From: Tethya wilhelma
Lineage: Eukaryota > Porifera > Demospongiae > Tethyida > Tethyidae
Length of the DNA: 64,000 nucleotides
NCBI GenBank assembly: GCA_964030475.1
Contig: CAXIPT010000003.1
Location: 11,238,295-11,302,294 of the forward strand
Reading direction: 5' to 3'
The position numbers were made by a program, and so were the translations under genes. Positions 23,452 to 34,914 of the stretch are shown piece after piece. Numbering within the stretch: the stretch's first letter is position 1; every line of letters starts with the position of its first letter. The notes under the pieces were generated by a model, which worked only from the letters and a program-made list of their open reading frames with translations, ran no database searches and had not been told where the DNA came from.

Positions 23452-24105
23452 TGAGCAGTTTATGCATGCATGAGTGCACTAGCTGCTAGAGTATAAATGT
23501 CCTATTCCTATTTTGTACTGTGTAAGAACTTGATCACTGGCAGGCCATGAATGTAGTGGGGGTGTTTTGAAAAACTAAAGCACAGTACACATGTACAGGC
23601 TCTCTCCTTTGACTTTATACTACCAACACTCTTTATTTNTGTATAGATCATTCATTTATGCATATTCATTCAATGCACTCAATTAGCTGCACAATTTACG
23701 TCATTTCATAAAATAATATTCATCAAGAACCAATAAATCAAATTACACAAACGAGTTTAATAATATTAATAGATAATAATTCGCAATCATGTATTAGCAG
23801 TATCAAGTGCAAAACACATGCACAAACCACACACTAAATAATCCACTCCAGCATCTTCACACACCAAATGCAAAGCAGGTATAAAGATAATGTGATCATC
23901 GTAGAGAAATAGCAAACCAACTTATACACACACCTGTGCACTTTATTTCAAACCTTTCAACACACATACACACACGTTACGTGCAGTAATGGTGGACAGC
24001 TAGCCTGCACGAATTAGTATAAGTTATTTATTTTTATGAACACAATTCCTAAAAACACAACAAAATAAAATAATAAACTAGCAATTGAAAGGGAAAAAGA
24101 TTGAT
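23452..24105. other. Region between GPCR and sorting nexin 3' ends, contains an N
   Basis: The two genes converge here. The GPCR tail exon(s) and 3' UTR should lie in this stretch but I could not identify them. A single N at 23639 marks an assembly uncertainty. Confidence 0.5.
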
Positions 24106-25054
24106 TCACTCCTCTCCTCCTATTACAATGGCTGCCAGCTCATCTCTCAGTCGGGAGAGGTTTTCGTGACATTTCTTGGAGTGTTCGATTTGTGACTGGG
24201 CATAGCCAACTAGATTGCCTTGGAAGGACTTGATGTACTGTTGCTGAAAGAGTTCGATCTGAGCATGTGTGCGTGTGTGTTTGAGAAGAGATTGGAAAAG
24301 TTGTTGGGAAGGATCTTGTCGACTGAACCTTTGAGTGGTTCCTAGGGCCCTAATTTTTTAAAACAATAGATATAAATATCACATGGTACAAATCCATTTA
24401 CTGGTTACAATAATAGATTTAATTATTAGTTCAAATGTTCAATAGTTCATAGTCCGGTCATCAGGGGAGTTCCCTAACCAATCGCTGCAGTGCTACTAGT
24501 TTCGGTCCCTTTATTCTCCCTACTAGTAGCGTGCTATGGAAAGGGCGGGACCACTCCCATAGTAGGAGCCCGGAAGGTAGAGTCCTCTTGGAATCTTTAC
24601 TGAGCTCATAGTCTTCTTGGAGTCTTGATTCATGTGTAGTTTAAAAACTTATTTTACCACGTGACCATGTTAAGTGTAGGCTCAATTTTAGCAAACTATC
24701 CCCATTTTCAGTGAAGAATTTCTATACATATATACAGTAATAAACAGGAGATAAGTACATATACCTTGTTGTTCTTGCAAGCAGACCACCACTCACAGTT
24801 TGGACAATAGCTTGGACTTGTTCTAACTCAGTAACTAGAGCTAAGTCACAGAGAAATAAAGGCTGTTTAGAGCTTTCTTTTTTACTCACGTGGGTGAAAA
24901 CCTGATAGACAAGAAGCCAGGCCCAGCAAAACTGGTTATTATATCCTATCATACTAAACCATGTTGTGACAAGAACAAAGTGTGATCCCAACAACCATGA
25001 CTCAGCAATAGCTGACCTAAACTATAACCCAAACTAACATGAGAGAGAAAGAGA

Positions 25055-25136
<82 letters not shown>

Positions 25137-26442
25137 GTGTGTGTGTCACTGTGTGTGTGTCACTGTGTGTGTGTGTGCATGCGTGTGAGTGTGTGTGTGT
25201 CCATGCACTACATATGCAGCTGTGTGTGTGTGTGTTTCACTAAAAGCTGATACACCCAACCTCACCAATGGTTCCCATAGCAACCAATACCATATTTTAA
25301 AACACCATAGATCATAAGATGTCCATGCATGTCTTCAAACTCCCTAACACATGCAACCCTACACCTACCCACACAGAGCTATATAAGTAGTCATGGCACA
25401 AACAGATGATGTAGTATGGCACTGAATGAACTAGTTGATATAAATACAATTATGCTGATGAGGCCAATTATCCTGCACAATCTTCTCTAGAGAAAATTTG
25501 ATTAATAATTAAAAAATAATAAAATTAAATCAAAATAATAAAATTAAATCAAATTAATCATGTTAAGTAACATAAATCTAGCACTGTATATACTAGTTTC
25601 CATAATGCTCTCGTGTTATGAAACCTATAGCGTTAAACGTGTTCAATCCAATAAACACTTGTCACGTTGTACTATAGTCTTAAGAATCCAACATATTCTC
25701 AAAAAGAAGCAACACAACTAAACCAAAACATGAATTCCTTGCTACAATATCACACACACAACTTAACTGCTGCATTGAGTATAAGCGAGTGTGGTAATTC
25801 TAATTACTGCCCACCTCTTTCTTTGCCGTTTCACTAATACTCTGGAATGCCCTGTCTGCATCACTTCTGGCAACCTCTGCCTGCACACAAGAAGGTTTGA
25901 AACGTGATACAAGAAAGAATCAGAATGTGCACTAAATTCATTTTTACCAACTCATCCATGCGATAAATTAATAGCTCTTTTTAGTCCTTGTTACAAACAG
26001 AATACCAGCCACATTAGGTGTAACATCCACGACATTTATGACCGTGTATTGTATAGTATTACTGACAAAAGAGATTTTGTAGATTTTGTTAACATGCAAG
26101 ATATGTTGTACATTAGAGGCAAACATTTCATGCTAAAAGTGCCTGTGTTGCCGTTTAAGAACAAATTGAGCAATTTGTAGGCTCGAGCTAGCAACAACAC
26201 ACACATGCTCCAATCCACTAGACAGAGAGAATCGTTTGAAATTTCTTTCCAAATAAAGGAAACACACGTACATCGACTTTAGTTGTGACATGATATTGAT
26301 CAGTAATGAAGACAAGGTAATGTAAAACATTGTATTGTATGATGTCCTTACTGCGTCTTTCTTCTCTGGTTTTGCCTTTTCAAGTTGATTGGTACAATTG
26401 AGGAGGGTCTGAAGTCTTACTAACCTCCTGAAGAGCATTTCC

Positions 26443-26488
<46 letters not shown>

Positions 26489-26672
26489 TAAACTCTGACA
26501 TTACAACCCCCTCCCCCCCCAGGCTCCTTTCTGTATACATAGAATCAATATTACAATACATCATTTTTCTTTTTAACCCTGAGTTTTGTACCTGGAACCA
26601 CCCCTAGTGCGCCATGTAATAGATAACCATGTTGGCACTTCCTTGTACAAAACCCTCATTACAATGAAATGT

Positions 26673-26742
<70 letters not shown>

Positions 26743-27633
26743 CCATCAAGCCTGTATGTAATACCAGTAATAGCTCAAATTACATAAATAGTGCGCATAT
26801 ACACTCTATACAGTGAATGCCATGCAAAAGCAATAAATTTTAGTAATTGCTATTTTCACAATGCAAACTGCTCATTGAAATGTATGTATGTGTGTGTGTG
26901 GCACAGCAGATCATAATACACTTCCTGAATAGCATAACTGTTCACTTGGCAACCACCATAAGTGTGCACACAGCTGCTGAGCTGTCCACTGCGCTACAAC
27001 AACACTGTGTACCCACCAATAACACACTGGACTTAGAGATCCCACAAAGAGATAAGGAGAGAACTAGATGGTAAATTGTAAAACTTTACGTACACATCAG
27101 CCTGTGAGTTCGAGTAAACATGCATGTTTACAGCAAACCATCCGAGAGGGAAGGGACAAGCAAAGATAGCTAGAGGCAAGAATGGAAGCAAGTGAGGAAG
27201 AGGGTGCCTCTAAATGAATTAATTGCTGACTGTGCACATTCTTGACACTAATGGCATAGATATTGCTCATTCCTGTGAGAGTAATGTCACTAATTGGATG
27301 ATAGCCTGAGGGCTTGTAGCAGTACAAATGAATGCACGAAGGCTTCGTTTAATTAGGAAGCATTTCAAGCTTAATGAATCACCTAATTTACGTAATGGTC
27401 ATCAATTACTGGACATAAGCTCACGAGGATAAAAATTAGTATTGATTTCAGTCACGATAACACACACGGCCACGTGTGTATGTGTGTGTTATCGTGATGT
27501 CCAGTACCTTGGCCTGAAGGCAGTAGCGATGGTAGAGGTCCAGGGTGAAACCCAAAGTGTGTCTGCCGTCAAGTGACGAGGCATAGAGGTACTTCTTCTC
27601 CTCCTCAATATTTTCTGCCATCTTTGAGCACGT

Positions 27634-27681
<48 letters not shown>

Positions 27682-28270
27682 AACACATCTATCATCACAA
27701 ACACTTGCACATGGCGCCAAAAAGACTTCACACAAAACAAACAAGGCATATTTGAGTCGGCCTGTACATCCCATTTTGCCCCAGACTCCCCAGCCAATAC
27801 ACCCACACACAGATATTACAACCCACTTCCAATTAGGGGCACAAAGGAAGAAACGCCTGCATGGGAGCAAAGCTGTTGACAAGAAGATAATAAGATTAAA
27901 ACTCACGTAGAGTAGTTTTCATTCTTGCCCAGACACCAGGTAGAGTGCTCCTCCATCAGCTCACTGAGGTGAACCATTGCACACCCAAGACCTACACACA
28001 GCGTGGAAGAAGACACTCAAGTATACACCACCATATTAGCTGATTTCCAGTAGATAGCACATTAACAGTAAAAGAATTGAATTCAACGGCTTTTATTAAT
28101 GGCAGGTTGAGATGAGCAATGTGCAAAGAAGCAAAAAAATTTGCCAGAAATGATAAAAACTTGTGGATAGACTTTGCACATTAGCACTTCATTATACACC
28201 CACTCAAACTCACCACTTTGAAGAGTTTACACACACATTCCAATTAATCGCCATAGCTTCATATTTTATT

Positions 28271-28322
<52 letters not shown>

Positions 28323-28807
28323 ACAACACAGCAATCAATGCCCTGTGGTTTTATTTCAAAGAAGGAAACACCCAGCCAACCTACTGGAGCAAGTACGGCT
28401 CAAAGAGGAACAAATAAAGAAAAAAAAAGCGATTGAGTTACCAACTATCATAATAAAAAACTTAACTGGAATTCGAAAACTTTGGATTAAGTTTCACAGT
28501 CGAGTGGCTGGTTTTGACAACGAGTTTTGACAAGGCTAACTGCCGAATTATCAGTCACAACCAAAACTCATCGGTCTTTGTTTTCAGAGTTACATAATAC
28601 AACATAATAGCTGAACTGTTCAAGCATGAGCAACGATATTCTACTTACACAGTCTGCTAAATTTAGGCAGTAGTACGTAATCTTATCTGGAGCGTGCAGA
28701 CTGCTAGATGGGATCGCTTGTCAAGGTTTGTGATAGTGGATACCCCTTCATGATTCATAGGGTCAGGTTACTACTTCGTAGCATATTATATGCCTTGATT
28801 GTGCCGT

Positions 28808-28862
<55 letters not shown>

Positions 28863-31800
28863 ACACACTTTGAGTGTTGAGTGCAAGCAGCCCCCCATCC
28901 CCAGGTTCTGTAGCTCTTGGCACATGAACCTCCACATTCATTTGAATTTTCCGGAGAGGGAGCCTGGGAATGAGGCTAAAGTGTAAGGTGGTGGAAAGAA
29001 TCGGAAAGCTGGGGAGCAAACCAGACAATCCTTGTTTCCAAGCTCTTTCTTGTAAATGTTTCCTTCAAAGGAAATATTCGTGAAGGAGGAGCCTGGGCAC
29101 GAGGCTAAATCAGGCTACATTGCTACACATGGAATAATTGCAGAGTGCTGATAGTGTAAGGGAAAAAAATCAACTCTATATCTGATCAAGCAGAGGTTAA
29201 GTGAATATAGTAAACCAAAGCCTTACATAAATCACATTAGAACACAGAGCACTAGATCGGTTAGCTGTAATGGAATTGTGGGGACCCTACTGACTGTCCC
29301 GTCAGAACAACGAAGTCATGTACGATCAGCACTCATCGAATAATCGGATAAAAGCAATACTAACTAATAATCCTATCTCCAGCGACAATACAATCACACG
29401 ACGGACCCCCCACAAAACGGAATCACTTTTGAGATCTTTTCAAGAAGAAAAAAACACTAAACCACATCAACTTACTCATCCGAGAGTTGACCATCTGTGA
29501 AAATGTCTGCAAGAGAAGACAAAAAAGAGATAGGTCATTTCCTGAACAGAACAAGAGTTGTCTCTCTCTATATATAAGACTCATCAAGCTACCCTGACCC
29601 CAGGAGAGGGAGTAAAGACACACTTGACCTTTTAACCTTTGATATCGCTTTTGCAAGCATCAAAAAATCTTCCAGTAAACACGCAAGCCTGCAATTTCTA
29701 ATCGCTGATTCAACTCAGCGCCCTTGTTGTAGCTAGTGACCACTTTGGTTCTTTGAGAGGCTCAATCAGTAACCTGATTAGACAATGGCCAAGTGTGTCC
29801 TCCGAACCTCCTCTGGCCTGTGACCCTTCTCCCTTTCATATTCTGAGTCTAAACAATATCTCTTTGACATTCATTGGCTAACCTGGCTACTGGCTAAGAG
29901 ATGTGGGGTCAACTCTTCAATATTCTTCAGAAACTTTGTAAAGTCTTCGTCAGTATCCTAAAATGGATGAGAGAAAACAAAATGGTCAGACCTGAAAAAT
30001 CTTGGCATAAATTTGGTGAGCACAAACAAAATAGACTAATCTAGTTAAACTAGTTCATAAAAAGCAAACAAAAAGAAAAAAAAATAGAAACAAAAAACAA
30101 CGAAAAAACACACAGGATAGCTGGTAGTATCGATTCAAATCACAACAATTCCTACAAACGAATGGTCTCTTTTCAGACTACTCTGGTTGGTGGGCTAGAA
30201 CCGTGGAACCTCACGGTAGCCACGGAGATTGGCTACATGTAAAATGCGGTCAGTACAGCGAGTCTAGAAGATTTGAAGGAAGCTTTGAGGCAGGTACAGA
30301 AGCAACCAAAACAGCATAATAATTATTATGGAATTACATAACGATTATATTATATTACACAGCTGTTATGCTCTGTGACATAACATACCGTTTTTGCGGT
30401 TGATTAGACAAAGGTTGGAAACCTGAAAGCAGAGTATATAATTTATTTAGGTCATAACAAAATTATCGTGAACATGGCCCCACACACACGAAATATCCAA
30501 TGTACATGGGCACAGCACAACTGCATCATCATAAAGACCACCGCTACGATCACATATGCTGCAAAAACAGTAACACAGTTTTGAAGGCGCTTTGAGGTTG
30601 CTACAGAAGGAACCATACCAGACTGTCGAATCAAGACAACATGTGTTATGCTTGGTGGATTAATGTACAGTTTTAGGGATGTTTCAGAGGAACTCACAGT
30701 GTTGGAGGAGGAAACATGAAAATAGGTTTCATGACATAACAAAATTATCATGAACATGGCCACGCACACACATGAAATATCCCAATGAATATGTACATGG
30801 CCCAGCTCATAAACACTACCATATAGCAGGAAATTTTCGTGAGAGAAAATTTTTTGCGAATTTCGCGGTTTGGCAGCTTTCCGCGAAAATTTCCCCCCAC
30901 GAAATTTGTAAGGTATGTGGTCGTCACGTATAGTTGAGACGCAATCCACGAAAATTTTCCCCGCGAACTTCTATTCAAGACGAAAACGCAAAAATTTCCC
31001 CCACAAAAATTTCCCACTATACAGTATTACAACGGACCACTGCTACAATCACACGTGGTGGTATATAAGCTGCCAAAACAACAACTGAAGCAACCGAAAT
31101 AGCAAAAGTAACCAACCCTTCACTAGACAACATGTGCTATCCTTGGTGATATTTAGACAAGTGTTAGAAACCTGAAAACGGTGTTCATGTAAAAACAAAA
31201 TTATCATGAACATGGCCGCACGCACACATGTACATGTACATGGGCCCAGCTCAGAAATACTATCACAATGGACCACTGCTACCCTCACACGTGGTGATAT
31301 ATAAGCTGCCAAAACAGCAACACGATTGCCTAGGAGATCAGGTAGGAGGAAGCTTGAGGTTGCTACAGAATAGCCTTTCTCTAGACAACACGTGCTATGG
31401 TCAGTGATATGACATATGGTATTAGTGGTGTTTTGGACAATGCTGGAAACCTGAAAATGGTGTTCATGTAAAAACAAAATTATCATGAACATGGCCACAT
31501 GTACATGGGCCCAGCTCATAAATACTATTATCATAATGCACCACTTCTATCCTCACACGTGGTGATATATAAGCTGCCAAAACAATGGTACTATCACCTA
31601 GGAGATTAGCTAGGAGGAAGCTTGAGGTTGCTAGAGAAGCAACAGAAATAGCACAAGACCCTTCACTAGACGACACGTGTTATGCTAAGTGATATAACAT
31701 ACGGTTTTAGTGGTGTTATAGACAATGCTAGAAACCTGAAAATGGTGTTTATGTAAAAACAAAATTATTATGAACATGGCCGCATGTACATGGGCCCAGC

Positions 31801-34414
31801 TCATAAATATTATCACCACAGACCACTGATACAGAAGCGACCGAAATAGTATAATATTGTAACCCTTCACTAGACAACACGTGCCATGCTCGGTGATATA
31901 GTATATGGTTCTAGCGGCTCTTAGACAAGTATTGGAAACCGGAGAAAGGTGTACAAGTAATAACAAAGTTATCAAAAAACACGGCTGCACACACACACAC
32001 ACATATGAATGTCTTGATGTATATAAGTAACTACCGGTCAAATCAAAACAACTGCAGATGTACACCACAAGAAAATGTTAGAAAACAAAAAATGTACCAC
32101 CACTAACACCACTACTACAGCTACAAACCCCCTATTACTACAGTAAACATTAAACAGCTGCACAATGAGGTACACTTGACACACACATAGCCTCGTTTCC
32201 AGGCCTTCTGTGTGCTGTCATTGTTGATTATTTAAAACGTTGATAATCTTCATTGTGTTTAAACAAAATGTGTCCGGTAAAGACCTTCGATGCAACAATC
32301 AATAATTATTAATGAGCAATAGAGCGTTTGCATTTACGTCATTTTACGCAATTTTGGGGGCGTGGTTCATGTAGCAGCTGCCTTCTGGTGTACAGCTAAA
32401 GTACTGAATGTATGGGAGAAAGCATTCAAGTCTGGATTTTTCACTTACCGCAGCCACAAGAGCTTGCTTACAGGTGATTTTTGACACTACTGTCTTGTAA
32501 GCCACAACATATAAACCGATCAATTGAGCGTTGTAAACGCTAAGCAGCTGAACAGAATTCTCCCATACATTTCTCCCTATCACTAGCACTAATTTGCATA
32601 TTCATTTGCTAATTTACATATTTATCTGTATACCACTGACGTCATATGAAAACGCTCTATAGCAACACACAGAGGGCCTCCATTGGGATGAGGCTGTACA
32701 ATATTATGTACAAGTGTACTCACTCAGCCTCGTTCCCGGGCTCCTTCCCTAGAAAATATCTCCCCCTCCTCATTTTTGAAGGAAATATTTATGAAGGAGG
32801 AGCCTGGGAACGAGGCTAGAATCACACAACTCACCTGAACACTGCCCAGCCTATAATCTGAAATAGTCTTTGTAAAAGATGACCAGAGGCCACTTCCAAG
32901 AGCTTCTTTGTTGGGACTTAACTGCAAAGAGAAAAAAGGGGGAAGAGGAGAATGCACTGAACTAAAAACAGTTATCTAGAGATAAGAATGAATGAGTCTA
33001 TCTTCATTCCAAGGCTTTTGAAAACACCATCCATTGCAAAATTTCCTAAGAGAAAGCCTTCAAACAAAGCAATAGGTTGAACAAATCTTTTTAGAACACA
33101 AAACCTAATGAAAACAAAGCAGCAGAGTGAAGTGCACCACACCAGACCTGATCATTGGCGATGTGGGTATGTACCGTGTCATTCTCGGCAAAGAAACGAT
33201 GATCAGCCAGGGACTGAAGGAATCTGTAACAGTGAGAGAGTGACGGTGTGAGGGAGTGAGGGTGTGAGGGAGTGAGGGTGTGAGGGAGTGAGGGAGTGAG
33301 GGTGTGAAGATGTGAGGGTGTGAGGAAGTGAGGGTGTGATAAAGCAAAGATGTGAGAGGGTGCAACTCACGTTTCCACTGATAAGCATGGCAGTCTGTTG
33401 TAATCTCCAAACAGAGCTTGAGATGTCTCCCCAAGAACTGCAATTTTAGGATCAGCTGCTTTGGGGGGTGGGGCTGGCATTGGAGGTAACTATGGAAACA
33501 AAAAAAGCAGCAGTTGCTAGAAGTTAGTCTACAGTCACCAACTCTTGGAAATAATTATTGTTGTGCAAAATTCGTTTAGTTCTTTCAGAGACGCCAAAAG
33601 CTCTATTCTTCTAGTGAACTTTGGCAAAATATTCGGTAATGGTCGTCATGATTGAATCCTAAAATTTTAACATCAGATGGACATGCAATTCCGCAATGAA
33701 CCACGGCTTACAGAGTATCTATGGCACAACAGATATTAGTTTTTTGGAATGGAAGTACTATGTTCAGTATTCATTTAGTACTTCCTTTAATCTACACACT
33801 TAACGGAGTTACTACACTACTTCAATACATAACCACTCAGTGAGATCGAGTCAGTGCCATTTTCACAACTGTATTGTTTCCACATACAATGTATCCTCCA
33901 AGTTCCACCTTCCTTGTCAAGTTACGATGGAGCCACAGGAGATCCTTGTAGTTACGATGGACCAGTTTGTTTGCTCCATTAACCTCCAACTACACAGATA
34001 AAGAGAAGAAACGAAACAAATTCACACATACACAAACACACACACACACTGAACAGTACACAGTTTGCACAAATTTTTCAGCAGCAAGAGCAAACCAGCT
34101 GAACCAGCCAACAGTCTAACCTCCACATCATAAGTGAAGTCGTCTCCGCTCCTCTGATACTGTGTTATGGACACCTTGATATCATCACGAGGACCAGAGG
34201 CCTCATTGGCCCCACCCCCTTCTTCTTCGCCTGCACCGTCCGTTTCTTCAACGCTCTCTTGGCTCTCGACGCCACTCGTTCTGTGCTCGTCGCCATTTTC
34301 AGTCGCTACATCAGTGCATGGTTCTTCCTCTTGCGTGCTGGATTCGTCATTCTGCTGCTTCTCCTTAGGAGAATCGCCTTCAGTTGTAACCTGGTCGTCA
34401 AAAAGATCCTCCAT
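24106..34414 (-). CDS. PX-BAR sorting nexin (SNX5/6-like layout)
   Basis: About twelve minus-strand exons over 10 kb. The ATG at 34414 opens an acidic N-terminus ([15 protein letters not shown]..., Glu-rich). PX-domain exons follow: [19 protein letters not shown] (34190-34110), [14 protein letters not shown] and GGYI (about 33990-33905), [15 protein letters not shown] to LSVET (33490-33371) and [16 protein letters not shown] (33225-33149). Further exons at about 32922-32836, 29969-29898, 29514-29486, 27990-27906 ([20 protein letters not shown]), 27632-27512, 26424-26352, 25878-25821 and 24263-24106 form a BAR-like helical region ending IVIGGEE. Such proteins bind endosomal phosphoinositides and bend membranes in cargo retrieval. 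The order resembles SNX5/6/32; another SNX-BAR subfamily is possible. A middle exon may be missing from my model. Confidence 0.78.
25040..25245. repeat. (GA)n / (GT)n compound microsatellite
   Basis: A GA tract (about 25040-25105) runs into GT tracts (to about 25240) with repeated TGTGTGTCAC variants, inside a sorting-nexin intron. Confidence 0.85.
26440..26740. repeat. (GA)n microsatellites, sorting-nexin intron
   Basis: GA runs lie at 26441-26487 and 26677-26740. On the gene strand they are (CT)n; the first sits directly upstream of the exon at 26424, where it serves as the polypyrimidine tract. Confidence 0.85.
27453..27497. repeat. Imperfect palindrome of GT-rich sequence
   Basis: CACGATAACACACAC and GTGTGTGTTATCGTG form inverted arms around a short GT-rich centre, about 15 bp from the exon border at 27512. 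Confidence 0.6.
27637..27680. repeat. (GA)n microsatellite beside a sorting-nexin exon
   Basis: On the coding strand this is (CT)n ending at the acceptor of the exon that begins [18 protein letters not shown]. Confidence 0.85.
28272..28862. repeat. (CA)n and (CT)n microsatellites in a sorting-nexin intron
   Basis: A CA run at 28272-28320 and a CT run at 28811-28862. The sequence between has no coding signal that I can support. Confidence 0.85.
30440..31990. repeat. Tandem satellite, about 280-bp unit, in a sorting-nexin intron
   Basis: The block AACAAAATTATCATGAACAT recurs, with small changes, at about 30454, 30737, 31192, 31471, 31758 and 31960, giving spacings near 280 bp. Units also share GTACATGGGCCCAGCTCA and a CACGTGTTATGCT-like block. 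The one long spacing (30737 to 31192) is explained by the fold-back element at 30818-31025. The minus-strand open frames here reflect the repeat and are not genes. Confidence 0.75.
30818..31025. mobile_element. Fold-back element (MITE-like) inside the satellite array
   Basis: About 208 bp with inverted ends: TACCATATAGCAGGAAATTT at the left and, on the minus strand, TACTGTATAGTGGGAAATTT at the right. The interior also has complementary GCGAAAATTT blocks. It interrupts one satellite unit. A related end sequence is found at 36367-36507. Confidence 0.6.
32316..32663. mobile_element. 348-bp terminal-inverted-repeat element (MITE-like)
   Basis: Left end GCAATAGAGCGTTTGCATTT and, on the minus strand, right end GCTATAGAGCGTTTTCATAT; both continue to an ACGTCA block. 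There is a minus-strand open frame of 81 codons inside but no recognisable transposase, so it is probably non-autonomous. It lies in a sorting-nexin intron. Confidence 0.6.
32726..32818. mobile_element. Fold-back element with CAGCCTCGTTCCC termini
   Basis: A 93-bp element whose ends are inverted copies of a block of about 25 bp (left CAGCCTCGTTCCCGGGCTCC; right, on the minus strand, TAGCCTCGTTCCCAGGCTCC). It is the fullest copy of the dispersed family. Single-ended relatives reading GGAGCCTGGGAACGAGGCTA occur near 2090, 28955, 29085 and 38530. Confidence 0.65.
33230..33345. repeat. Minisatellite of GTGAGGGAGTGAGG-type units
   Basis: Degenerate units (GTGAGGGTGTGAGGGA and variants) lie between two PX-domain exons. 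On the gene strand this is a pyrimidine-rich CCCTCACAC array leading to the acceptor at 33225. Confidence 0.8.
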
Positions 34415-34441
34415 CTTTTGAGAGCTTGTCACATGACATTT

Positions 34442-34454
34442 TGACCTTTAAACT
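34442..34454 (-). promoter_or_regulatory. DR1-like site between sorting nexin and PSMD6
   Basis: On the minus strand it reads AGTTTA A AGGTCA, two half-sites one base apart, within the 126 bp between divergent start codons (34414 minus, 34541 plus). The position suits a shared promoter. Receptor binding is inferred. Confidence 0.45.
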
Positions 34455-34540
34455 CTGACCGAAATAAGTACACGCAGCTGTTCTTCACGTGGAGAGGAGA
34501 GAGAGAGAGGGCTAGGGAGACACACACACTCAGAGAGAAA

Positions 34541-34817
34541 ATGCCGCTGGAAGGTCTCGATGAAGAAGGTCTTCCCAGGAATCCTGACCTCCGTCTCGTC
34601 CAGTTGAAGTTTCTTCTCACCGTGGAAGACGGACAGGACGTGGACAAAGAGGAAACGTGGCAACAGTTGTTGAAGGCCATCAAAGAAAACTGTGAGTACT
34701 TGTCACCATACAGTCAGGCGTATTGTGTTTTATTGTGTCAATTTATGTACACTCTACATGCTAAGAGACTGACCCACAAAACCTCACTGAACATGTGTAG
34801 TACCCAACACGTACACA

Positions 34818-34914
<97 letters not shown>

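Noticed and set aside
30452..32068. Series of minus-strand open frames with recurring [19 protein letters not shown] segments, as if a gene family
   Set aside because: They follow the 280-bp tandem satellite exactly; similarity is due to the DNA repeat, with no start, splice or domain support.
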